Assembly: GCA_964533965.1 (NCBI GenBank)
Contig: CAZHNN010000007.1
Location: forward strand, 1-64,000
From: RGIG3178 sp964533965
GTDB lineage: Bacteria > Bacillota > Clostridia > Christensenellales > QAND01
DNA length: 64,000 bases
Direction: 5' to 3'
Shown: positions 8,641-15,671 of the stretch, piece by piece
Layout: each line of letters starts with the position of its first letter
Numbering within the stretch: position 1 is the stretch's first letter
Made by a program: the position numbers and the translations under genes
Notes under the pieces: model-generated
Databases searched by the model: none
Seen by the model: the letters and a program-made list of their open reading frames with translations, nothing else
Told to the model about the DNA's origin: nothing

Positions 8641-9552
8641 ATGGCACTGCAACTGCAACCGTTTGCCGATCGAATTACACGCGAAAGCCTTCGTCTGCAC
8701 GGCATCGTCGTTTCGCAGCACGGGGAAGTGATAGGCACCCACCGGTTCACGCCAAGCCTGCCGCATCTCTTGCACAGCGCGAGCAAGACGTATCTGGCCA
8801 CAGGCATAGGCATACTCATCGACGAGGGCAAGCTTGCGCTTGACAGCCAGGTGATCTCCTATTTTCCCGATAAGCTGCCGGATGTCGTCTCTTCCGAGCT
8901 TGCCGCAATGACGGTATACGATCTTCTTATCATGGCGTCCGGCCACGATTTTAGAATGATCATCCGGGACTGCAAGCTCGAAGACCCCGATTGGGCGCAC
9001 TTCTTTTTGGCTCTTCCGATGGTTCGGATGCCGGGCAAGGTATTCCGCTACGACTCCGCCTGCACCTATATGCTCTCCGCCATCATAACGAAGATCACCG
9101 GCGAATCGGCGCTCGAGTACCTCTTCCCCCGCCTGTTCGTGCCGCTGGGCATCACCGAGAAACCAAAGTGGGACACCTGCCCGCTTGGCATCACCCAGGG
9201 CGGCAGCGGGCTGTACCTTACGACCGAGCAGATGATCCCGCTTGGAGAAATGTATCTCAATGGCGGTGAATACAAAGGACGCCGCGTCGTCAGCAAGGCG
9301 TACGCCGATCAGGCAATGACACGGCATATTGTGCCCACCATGCCCGATCCGAACCAGCGCGAGGACTGGCACACCGGCTACGGATTCCAACTGTGGGAGT
9401 GCGCCAACGGCTGTTGGCGCGCCTCCGGCGCAGACGGGCAGTACATCATCATCAGCCGCGAGAAGGACGCCGTCATCGCCGTCACCTCCACCGAGAACCG
9501 ACAGCAGGATATCCTCCATGCCGTGTGGGATGAGGTGTACAGCCAATTGTAA
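8641..9552 (+). CDS. Serine hydrolase, class C beta-lactamase family
   Basis: 303-residue enzyme of the beta-lactamase/DD-peptidase/esterase fold. The nucleophile motif SASK (46-49) and the YDS motif (137-139, in place of YxN) are clear. A GADGQ near residue 260 sits where the third box (HTG/KTG) is expected. There is no signal peptide, so it is probably cytoplasmic and more likely an esterase or amidase than an antibiotic-hydrolysing enzyme (inference). The ATG follows GAAGGAGG. Its 3' UTR carries structured element copy B and a separate terminator hairpin at 9721-9746. Substrate unknown. Confidence 0.85.
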   Translation: MALQLQPFADRITRESLRLHGIVVSQHGEVIGTHRFTPSLPHLLHSASKTYLATGIGILIDEGKLALDSQVISYFPDKLPDVVSSELAAMTVYDLLIMASGHDFRMIIRDCKLEDPDWAHFFLALPMVRMPGKVFRYDSACTYMLSAIITKITGESALEYLFPRLFVPLGITEKPKWDTCPLGITQGGSGLYLTTEQMIPLGEMYLNGGEYKGRRVVSKAYADQAMTRHIVPTMPDPNQREDWHTGYGFQLWECANGCWRASGADGQYIIISREKDAVIAVTSTENRQQDILHAVWDEVYSQL

Positions 9553-9556
9553 AACC

Positions 9557-9712
9557 TTGAGGGCGCCGCCCTCAAACACCTGCTTCTACCAACTCTGAAA
9601 GACATGGACTTAGCCTTCACTGTCACTTGGCTTCGTCTCATACTTTCAGAACCTCCGCCTCGCTTCTTCTGCCACTGGCAGCGCTCGACTACGGTTCTTA
9701 AAAAAGAAGCAA
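9557..9712 (+). repeat. Conserved structured 3' UTR element, copy B
   Basis: Starts 5 nt past the hydrolase stop codon. A perfect hairpin TTGAGGGC/GCCCTCAA (9557-9575) precedes a core (9580-9712) nearly identical to the copy at 5815-5945. The closing stem here is TGCTTCT/AGAAGCA where copy A has TGCTTTT/AAAAGCA. That is a compensatory change preserving pairing. The leading hairpins of A and B share no sequence but occupy the same place, again consistent with selection or mechanism acting on structure. Confidence 0.75.
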
Positions 9713-9720
9713 AAGATATA

Positions 9721-9757
9721 AAGGATGCCATTGGCATGGCATCCTTCGGATTTTAGA
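9721..9757 (+). terminator. Terminator-like hairpin after 3' UTR element B
   Basis: AAGGATGCCA/TGGCATCCTT perfect 10-bp stem with a 6-nt loop (9721-9746), followed by a T-rich stretch (ATTTTAGATTTT). Confidence 0.65.
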
Positions 9758-9807
9758 TTTTCCTTAATTAACGGATCGTTGCATGGAGTACCGGGATTGA
9801 GGAGGCG

Positions 9808-10527
9808 ATGGAAACGGTTAAAATCGGCATCATCGGCGATTACGACGCTTCTCGGCTGACGCATATCGCCACCGATGAGGCGATCAGACACTGCGCTGAG
9901 CATCTGTCCCTTTCGGCGAAAACCGTTTGGCTGCCAACGGATAGCCTTGAAAGCCGGGTCGATGACTTGTTGTGCGGGTTCGACGCGCTCTTCTGCGCGC
10001 CTGGCAGCCCGTATAGGAGCTTTGACGGCGCGATCAACGCCATCCACTATGCGCGCGAGCACCGCGTTCCGTTTCTTGGCACCTGCGGGGGGTTCCAGCA
10101 CACCGTGATGGAATATGCGATCCATGTGTTGAGGTTAACGGATGTGCACCATCAGGAACTAAACCCGGGCGCGGACAATTTCGTCATCTCGGCGCTCTCC
10201 TGTTCGCTTGTTGGGCAGACCGGAACAATCATGCTGCGCAAAAATTCACTGAGCAGGCAAATGTATGGCATGGATAAAGTCACGGAGCGGTTCAATTGCA
10301 ACTACGGTCTAAATCCCCGGTTCCTAGATCTATTTGAACTGAGCGGATTTGTTGTGGCGGGTGTGGATGAAAACAAGGAAGCCCGCATCTTCGAGTTGCC
10401 GCAAAACGGATTCTATATCGCAACGCTTTATCAGCCGCAACTGCTTTCCACCCCCGAAAATCCGCACAAAATGATCTGTGCCTATCTTCGTTCCGCACAG
10501 GATTTCCATAACAATCAAAGCCGTTGA
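9808..10527 (+). CDS. CTP synthase C-terminal region-related (amidotransferase-like) protein
   Basis: 239-residue stand-alone homologue of the glutamine amidotransferase half of CTP synthase. The nucleophile elbow GTCGGFQHT (Cys93) is present. The usual FHPE motif that supplies the catalytic His and Glu reads YQPQ (208-211), so two members of the Cys-His-Glu triad are replaced by Gln. Glutaminase activity is therefore doubtful. Annotated relatives are called CTP synthase C-terminal region-related (seleno)protein, some with selenocysteine in place of Cys; here it is an ordinary TGC codon. GAGGAG precedes the ATG. It is followed by a convergent gene, with a shared hairpin between. Role unknown. 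Confidence 0.8.
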   Translation: METVKIGIIGDYDASRLTHIATDEAIRHCAEHLSLSAKTVWLPTDSLESRVDDLLCGFDALFCAPGSPYRSFDGAINAIHYAREHRVPFLGTCGGFQHTVMEYAIHVLRLTDVHHQELNPGADNFVISALSCSLVGQTGTIMLRKNSLSRQMYGMDKVTERFNCNYGLNPRFLDLFELSGFVVAGVDENKEARIFELPQNGFYIATLYQPQLLSTPENPHKMICAYLRSAQDFHNNQSR

Positions 10528-10560
10528 CCGCAAGCCCGAATGGCGGGCGGGTTCATAGCA

Positions 10561-10595
10561 TAGAAGCGCCTTTATCGCTAAAGGCGCTTCTTCAT
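10561..10595. terminator. Terminator hairpin between convergent genes
   Basis: GAAGCGCCTTTA/TAAAGGCGCTTC stem with a short loop, located between the convergent amidotransferase-like and racemase-family genes. The T run is short. Confidence 0.6.
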
Positions 10596-10637
10596 CCTAA
10601 ATTTCCCTTTTTTATCGAGGCTCAAACAGACTCCGCT

Positions 10638-11297
10638 TTATTTGTAGAGCATCTCTTTCACATATTCGATGGCAAGCCGCGGACTTGTTAAAACAGGTTT
10701 TTGGATATGCCCGAGGAGCGGTGCCAGCACAAGCATGCTGCCCTGCGCCAGAACGATGACATCATTTTCCTCAGCCGCCTTTTCCACCGTCCCGATGACC
10801 ATTTTATTGTGCGCTTGAACATCGCCTTTTTCAATCAGCATCATCATCGCGCCATCCACAAGATATTGGTTAAGGGTGATCTCAGCTCCTGCCGCGCGCG
10901 CCATGGATTCCACAAGGCGGACGCTTGGGCCGACTGTGGATTTCACCGTCGCGATGACGGCGATCCGTTTCCCAAGCGAAACAGCTTTTCGAGCCATCGC
11001 CTCGTCTATCTTGACGATCGGCACCTCGATAAAGGGGCGCAGCTCGTCCGCAACCTCTCCGACGCTGGAGCATTGATTGAGTATCAGGTCCACTCCCAAA
11101 GAAGCCGCCGCCTGGTAATAGGCATACATACGGCGTTTGACGGCGGTTGTTGGTCCGCAGTTGGCATTTACTTCACGGATGAGCGAATCGTCTATGATAT
11201 GATGCACCGTGACTTCAGGAATGATCTGTTGGCAAAGAGCTTTCAGATCCGATAAGGAGACCGCGCTTGTCTGAACGATCGCAATGGATTTTGACAT
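10638..11297 (-). CDS. Aspartate/glutamate racemase-family protein
   Basis: 219-residue member of the Asp/Glu/hydantoin racemase fold. The first active-site cysteine is visible in NQCSSVG (about 73-79). The second position, normally a Cys-Thr, reads LAQGSM, so the usual two-cysteine racemization mechanism is unlikely; it may be a decarboxylase, isomerase or a racemase subtype. The start at 11297 gives MSKSIAIVQTS, the expected beginning of the first beta strand, with a purine-rich GGTGATAGG ahead. It stands alone, convergent with the amidotransferase-like gene. Substrate not inferable. Confidence 0.72.
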   Translation of the reverse strand: MSKSIAIVQTSAVSLSDLKALCQQIIPEVTVHHIIDDSLIREVNANCGPTTAVKRRMYAYYQAAASLGVDLILNQCSSVGEVADELRPFIEVPIVKIDEAMARKAVSLGKRIAVIATVKSTVGPSVRLVESMARAAGAEITLNQYLVDGAMMMLIEKGDVQAHNKMVIGTVEKAAEENDVIVLAQGSMLVLAPLLGHIQKPVLTSPRLAIEYVKEMLYK

Positions 11298-11596
11298 CCT
11301 ATCACCGCTTTGCTTATATTTTCGCAGCTTTCGTACTGCCATAAAATATGGTATCAGATTTATAGACGTATATCCATTCCTTTTTTGATAGACATCGGTG
11401 TCTTCAACGGAACAGGAAAGCTATGCCGCGACCGGCAAAGCCCTTCTGTAATGGAACGCGTATCTATTCACACAGGGAGTTCCTTAATGGATGGTGGGTG
11501 GGTTCAGATCATCCTTCTTGTAAACCTTTACCCTCGTCTCGCAAAATAGCATTTTCAGAGGGTCTATGGGGGATCTCAGTGCCCCTTTATTCATTA
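11298..11596. other. Gene-poor stretch with a relic of the DUF896 gene tail
   Basis: About 300 bp without an intact gene. It contains a partial second copy of the DUF896 3' end (11501-11538, described separately). The rest, including a purine-rich stretch near 11400-11480, shows no feature I can support. Confidence 0.4.
11501..11538 (-). pseudogene. Relic of duplicated 3' end of the DUF896 gene
   Basis: The 38 bp here match 11611-11648 with about three differences. Read on the minus strand it still encodes TRVKVYKKDDLNPP, against TRVKVQKKDDLNPP at the end of the intact gene. The two copies are direct repeats 110 bp apart, so a second gene copy was either deleted except for its tail or its tail was duplicated. 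Confidence 0.6.
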
Positions 11597-11821
11597 TTAG
11601 GGGGCAGGCGGGTTCAGATCATCCTTCTTTTGAACCTTTACCCTCGTCCCATCCGGCCTCTCGATAACCATATTGTCCAAATGCGCACAAAGCGACGCCT
11701 TCATGTCCTCTATATACTGCTTGTGCAGTCGTTCGCGTTCCAACGCTTCCTCTTCGGTCAAAGACCTTTGCTTTTTGATCTTTGCGAGTTCGTTGATGCG
11801 CATGATATCCTGTTCGTTCAT
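11597..11821 (-). CDS. DUF896 (YnzC-type) small protein
   Basis: 74-residue protein of the DUF896/UPF0291 family, small helical cytoplasmic proteins of Bacillota whose function is not settled (the B. subtilis member YnzC is linked to the SOS region). It has the family pattern of an N-terminal RINELAKIKK helix, a LTEEEALERERL turn and helix, and the terminal RPDGTRVKV-type tail. GGAGGG (11826-11831) fixes the start at 11821 instead of the longer upstream frame. A fragment of its 3' end is duplicated just downstream. Confidence 0.85.
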   Translation of the reverse strand: MNEQDIMRINELAKIKKQRSLTEEEALERERLHKQYIEDMKASLCAHLDNMVIERPDGTRVKVQKKDDLNPPAP

Positions 11822-11898
11822 GTTTCCCTCCGCGCTATGTAAAAGGTATCCCCAAAGCTGATTCCGCACATGATATTTTAGCATATATAAAACTGTGC

Positions 11899-11904
11899 TA
11901 TAAT
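11899..11904 (+). promoter_or_regulatory. Extended -10 promoter of the GNAT gene
   Basis: TGTGC followed by TATAAT (11899-11904), i.e. an extended -10, with a weak TTTAGC at about 16 nt upstream. The ATG at 11936 follows GGGAGGA. Confidence 0.5.
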
Positions 11905-11935
11905 AGCTCAATCACGTATTTGGGAGGATTTTTTC

Positions 11936-12484
11936 ATGCTATATGCAAACTGGATTCACGGCTCGGAGGACATCACCCCCGCCAAAGCCGTTCGTGAAGA
12001 GGTTTTTGTAAAGGAACAGGGCTACGACCCCAAGGCCGAATTCGATAATTTTGATGCGATGGCATGGCATGTCGTCGCAATGGACGACGAAAAGCCGATC
12101 GCGACCGGACGCATCTACCTCGACAAGGGTGAAATGTACCTGGGCCGCGTCTGTGTGCTGCCCGAATACCGCGGCTTCGGCGTGGGCGATGCCGTCGTCC
12201 GCCTGCTGCTGGACAGAGCGCTGATGGCAGGCACATCCGGCGTTCACATCAGCTCACAGACCTACATCAAGGATTTCTACAAGAAGTTCGGCTTTGAAGA
12301 AGTCGGCGAACCCTACTTCCCCGAAGGCGACAAGATCGAGCACATCGACCTCTATGCCGAACGGGACAACATCGTGCTGCCCACCGGCTGCGGCGGCGGA
12401 TGCGGTGGAGGCTGCGAAGGCTGTGCCGGATGCGGCGGCGGAGAAGAGTTCGAAGAGGAATTCGAGGAAGAAGACGGAGAGTAA
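11936..12484 (+). CDS. GNAT N-acetyltransferase with Cys/Gly- and Glu-rich C-terminal tail
   Basis: 182-residue protein. Residues 1-145 form an ElaA-like GNAT domain; the acetyl-CoA loop is in VLPEYRGFGVGDAV (about 74-87) and the C-terminal part has the YKKFGFEEVGE pattern. From residue 151 it continues in a tail with five cysteines (152, 156, 160, 163, 166) embedded in glycine, then an acidic stretch of Glu/Asp to the end. The cysteine spacing (CxxxCxxxCxxCxxC) could bind metal, but this is inference. GGGAGGA precedes the ATG. The tail is not part of the GNAT fold and is the odd feature. Substrate unknown. Confidence 0.82.
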   Translation: MLYANWIHGSEDITPAKAVREEVFVKEQGYDPKAEFDNFDAMAWHVVAMDDEKPIATGRIYLDKGEMYLGRVCVLPEYRGFGVGDAVVRLLLDRALMAGTSGVHISSQTYIKDFYKKFGFEEVGEPYFPEGDKIEHIDLYAERDNIVLPTGCGGGCGGGCEGCAGCGGGEEFEEEFEEEDGE

Positions 12485-12498
12485 CCAAAATCCTTCTG

Positions 12499-12527
12499 TT
12501 GCAAAAAGCAGGTGCCTTTGCTATAAT
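12499..12527 (+). promoter_or_regulatory. Upstream promoter of tRNA-Thr
   Basis: TTGCAA (12499-12504), 17-nt spacer, TATAAT (12522-12527). A second promoter follows 59 nt downstream. Confidence 0.65.
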
Positions 12528-12557
12528 GAGCCTCGCTGTGCTGTTTGGACAAACGGC

Positions 12558-12586
12558 TTGCGATTTGGCCAGCAAAACCGTATAAT
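12558..12586 (+). promoter_or_regulatory. Proximal promoter of tRNA-Thr
   Basis: TTGCGA (12558-12563), 17-nt spacer, TATAAT (12581-12586), placing the transcript start about 29 nt before the mature tRNA. Confidence 0.7.
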
Positions 12587-12621
12587 ACGATTTGCGTATC
12601 CAAAAGGTGCCTGCATACCGC

Positions 12622-12697
<76 letters not shown>

Positions 12698-12701
12698 CAA
12701 A

Positions 12702-12728
12702 AAAGCCCTCGAATGAGGGCTTTTTGCA
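12702..12728 (+). terminator. Terminator of tRNA-Thr
   Basis: AAGCCCTC/GAGGGCTT stem with a GAAT loop and a TTTTT tail, 5 nt past the tRNA. Confidence 0.9.
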
Positions 12729-12770
12729 TTCTATGAGGACAGCTTTTTGTACTTTATTATCCATTATGGA

Positions 12771-14318
12771 CTAATGATAATTTCTACGCATAAACTCTAT
12801 TAAATCTTCACCTAGATTTGAAAACTTTTCAAGATTATTTTCAGTGGTATATATATAAAATAGTTTGGATTTTATATCACTTTGTCCATCTGCTGCTTGA
12901 AGAGAAGATATTTTATTTAATGGTTCAACTCGCGAATCACTCAACGAAATATATAACTTCTCAACTTCGAGTTTTCTATAGTTTGTTGTAAATTTTTCTG
13001 CAAACAAAATTGCAAACTGAAAGTCCAATGTTCGACCATTATCAATTGTATACTTTTGGAATAAGTCAATTATATTTAATTTCTTCTCATAAGAATTTAT
13101 AATATACTTGTCTACTTTTTTCTCCTTTGCAACTTCTAATTCTTGATTTGCCTTTTCTTTCGATTCAGCGTTTATATACAAGCTATCATCCAAACTATCA
13201 ACAACTGCTTCTAAATCGGCTACTAATCTATCTTTTACCTTATCGCCAATTTGTCCAGAAACTATGCTATCAAAATCTGCTTCTGTTTTCCAAACAGGCT
13301 TAAGTCTTATCTTTCTATTAAAAAATTGTTGTGCGATAAACGAAGATTCATTATTTTTTATATACACTACTATATCGTCATCACATAATAAAGATAAGGG
13401 AACACCATCAATACTATTTATTAGCAAAGCTTTTGGTAAAAATACAGAGGGAATATTATAAGTTCGTTGCATATATGAATTGTATCTACGTATACATAAG
13501 TCAGTAATTTTACAGTCATATAATATTATTGGATTGTTTTGTATCCATCTCTGTTCGAGATCTTTAGCAAATATTACGTTTTCAATAACACTTAGCGCCC
13601 CTCTTTTATAAGCCGTAACATAATTTCCTTTGTATGAGGTTATTGTATATCCAGCTAGCAATCTATCAAAATCAATAGATACATTACTATAACCAGTTAC
13701 ATATGAATCTCTGATAATATAATCAAGCTTATCTACATCAATGATATCTCCATTTAACAATCCAATAAGAGCATTATTAAGTGCCTTATCTTGTGAAGCA
13801 TATGATAAACCTATAATTGCTCTAACAAATAATTCCGGATCAAAGTTATCAATTTTTTCACATAACGATAAACCAACAATAGCGCTCATAGCTTCATGAG
13901 GCTTACCATGCTCATTTTTAATTTCTTTGGAAAAGTCTTCATTTATAATCAAACAACTTAATTCTTCTACAAAATTTATAGACTTTTCATAATAATATTC
14001 ACCTGTATGAGAGAAAGGAGAGTGTCCTACATCATGCAATAAACAAGCTAATAAGAAAGTATTCTTCAGCAGATTCCAATTTTGATTTTCAAAAAGGCAT
14101 GCAGTATTTTTTTGAAGATACTCTATACCTTTTTTTCCTAAATAATATACACCTAACGAATGAACAAAACGATTATGTAACGCACAAGGATATAAAGATT
14201 GATATCCTGTCTGTCTAATATTTCTCAGTCTCTGAAAAACAGGAGTATCAATAATCTGACTAAAGTAGTCGTCTTCGATCTCGATATAACCATAGATCGG
14301 ATCTTTTATATTTTTCAT
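12771..14318 (-). CDS. HD-domain phosphohydrolase, SAMHD1/dGTPase-like
   Basis: 515-residue HD-superfamily protein resembling SAMHD1-type dNTP triphosphohydrolases. The order of motifs fits: RFVHSLGVYYLG (His53), LLHDVGHSPFSH (His95-Asp96, His99) and DVDKLDYIIRDS (around Asp194-Asp199). The C-terminal third (about 330-515) is Lys/Glu-rich and not recognised. The ATG at 14318 begins MKNIKDPIYGYIEI, the usual opening of this family. It sits 21 nt behind a small gene in the same direction, so the two probably form an operon, in an AT-rich island beside a restriction-modification pair. dNTP depletion is a known antiphage strategy, so a defence role is plausible (inference). A housekeeping dNTPase is the alternative. 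Confidence 0.82.
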   Translation of the reverse strand: MKNIKDPIYGYIEIEDDYFSQIIDTPVFQRLRNIRQTGYQSLYPCALHNRFVHSLGVYYLGKKGIEYLQKNTACLFENQNWNLLKNTFLLACLLHDVGHSPFSHTGEYYYEKSINFVEELSCLIINEDFSKEIKNEHGKPHEAMSAIVGLSLCEKIDNFDPELFVRAIIGLSYASQDKALNNALIGLLNGDIIDVDKLDYIIRDSYVTGYSNVSIDFDRLLAGYTITSYKGNYVTAYKRGALSVIENVIFAKDLEQRWIQNNPIILYDCKITDLCIRRYNSYMQRTYNIPSVFLPKALLINSIDGVPLSLLCDDDIVVYIKNNESSFIAQQFFNRKIRLKPVWKTEADFDSIVSGQIGDKVKDRLVADLEAVVDSLDDSLYINAESKEKANQELEVAKEKKVDKYIINSYEKKLNIIDLFQKYTIDNGRTLDFQFAILFAEKFTTNYRKLEVEKLYISLSDSRVEPLNKISSLQAADGQSDIKSKLFYIYTTENNLEKFSNLGEDLIEFMRRNYH

Positions 14319-14339
14319 TATAAGAATACTTATTGTTAC

Positions 14340-14696
14340 TTAAGCCGCAATACGATTTGCTGCCTGCATCAAAATTTGGATAACGTCTAACGGTAAGTAC
14401 CCAATAAACCTTTCTTGAAGATCGCTAACATTAGTATCCTTATTTACTTTTATAATAGGCTCTCCAGTTGTCTTATTTTTTGAAAGACAAAAATAATCAG
14501 AAAAATTGTAAATAGCATCATGCAGTTTATCAATAGACAATAATAAAACAACATCAATCTTGTTTTCTACGCATTGTCTCTGAACACTAATCCCGTATTC
14601 ATTTAGTTTTTGAAAAGACACCTCATCCACGCCTTTGTTTTTTAATGCAATAAGAATATTAGCAATTAAATATTCTGCACCAACAAAAGCACACAT
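14340..14696 (-). CDS. Small protein of unknown function, partner of the HD-domain gene
   Basis: 118-residue protein that I do not recognise. It begins MCAFVGAEYLIANILIALKNKG, then alternates hydrophobic and charged segments with no membrane helix long enough to be convincing. It ends in LPLDVIQILMQAANRIAA, a probable amphipathic helix. Two ATGs are close together; AGAGG lies 3 nt before the first (14702) and 9 nt before the second (14696), so the second is preferred. A clear promoter precedes it and the HD gene follows after 21 nt. It may be a regulator, sensor or subunit of the HD enzyme; no function is assigned. Confidence 0.7.
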   Translation of the reverse strand: MCAFVGAEYLIANILIALKNKGVDEVSFQKLNEYGISVQRQCVENKIDVVLLLSIDKLHDAIYNFSDYFCLSKNKTTGEPIIKVNKDTNVSDLQERFIGYLPLDVIQILMQAANRIAA

Positions 14697-14727
14697 TTTC
14701 ATTTACCTCTTTTCAAAATTAACTTTA

Positions 14728-14755
14728 ATAATATCCTATTCTTTATCTTTGTCAA
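14728..14755 (-). promoter_or_regulatory. Promoter of the small-protein/HD-protein operon
   Basis: Minus strand TTGACA (14755-14750), 16-nt spacer, TATTAT (14733-14728). The predicted start is about 25 nt before the small gene. Confidence 0.65.
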
Positions 14756-14923
14756 GTGTTATATTGACAGCCAAAATCCTTACTTCGTGATTAATATGCG
14801 AAGCTTGGACGTAAATATTCGTTCTGGTATATTTCCACTCCTTACTAGTTCCAATATTATAGTCCTAGATAAATATTTTGGGTAGAATTAGAGAGTGATT
14901 AAAAAATACACCGCTACTTCAAG

Positions 14924-15658
14924 CTATTCACCCGAATTAAATTCAACTAATCTATTCCAATCAATTGTTCCATCATCGTTGCAGAATCGTGATGTAAATT
15001 CCTTTAGCAGCCGGTTTGATGCCTTGGTATAGCTTTCCTTGTAATTTGTAATATACTTATTAGGAAAATCACCCATGAAGCTGATAAGTTTCAGATAAAA
15101 GTCATTGTCACCTGTTAAACGTGACCAAAATGTTTTACCAGCTAATTCCTGATAGATTTTCGGAACTCCGCGACCGGACTCCTTTTTCTTACCATAGCCA
15201 TAACCAATTACTGCTTCAAAACGTGCTTTGGCCTGCTGTGCCAGTTTACCAGCCGCTGCGAAATTCTGTTCCTGTCGCTTTTTACTGTCAGCATTAAAAA
15301 CAGCAGTGCCACTTTTTACAGCATATGCTGTGATTGTATTGGTTTCCTTATCATGAATCATGATGTCTATGCCTTCAGCAAGTGCTTTGTTTCCACCACT
15401 TGCGGCAATAGCGATTGGCTCAAAAAAGCAATTACCAAATATAGTTTCTTCACTTGAACTCACATATGCGCTTAGAACCGACTCTATAATTTCAGCCGCT
15501 GATTGCATAGCCTTAGCTCGATAAAGATAAGGATTTTTGCGCTTCATAATTTCTTGAACATGTAATTTATCTATCTTTGCAATCAAATTACAATAGAAGG
15601 TTTCAAGCGACTTGGCAATTGCTTCAATAATTGCTTGCTCGTCATACTGATAACTCAT
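14924..15658 (-). CDS. PmeII-family type II restriction endonuclease
   Basis: 244-residue protein with the pattern of PmeII-family restriction endonucleases. NPYLYRAKAMQSAAEIIES (42-60) is followed by SSSEETIFGNCFFE (67-80) and a PD-(D/E)xK-type core with Asp98 in EGIDI and Lys115 in AVKSG. Such enzymes cut a specific duplex site that the partner methylase protects. The stop of the methyltransferase gene is 13 nt upstream, so the pair is co-transcribed methylase first, the safe order. Codon use is AT-rich compared with the flanking chromosome. The recognition sequence cannot be read from the protein. Confidence 0.8.
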   Translation of the reverse strand: MSYQYDEQAIIEAIAKSLETFYCNLIAKIDKLHVQEIMKRKNPYLYRAKAMQSAAEIIESVLSAYVSSSEETIFGNCFFEPIAIAASGGNKALAEGIDIMIHDKETNTITAYAVKSGTAVFNADSKKRQEQNFAAAGKLAQQAKARFEAVIGYGYGKKKESGRGVPKIYQELAGKTFWSRLTGDNDFYLKLISFMGDFPNKYITNYKESYTKASNRLLKEFTSRFCNDDGTIDWNRLVEFNSGE

Positions 15659-15671
15659 ATAAATGCACCTC

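Noticed and set aside
8470..9579. 369-codon minus-strand frame opposite the serine hydrolase
   Set aside because: Antisense shadow of a gene with intact SxxK motif; no start signal.
12386..12484. Cys/Gly tail of the GNAT as a separate peptide precursor (RiPP)
   Set aside because: It is in frame with the GNAT, has no own start signal, and no modifying enzyme is adjacent.
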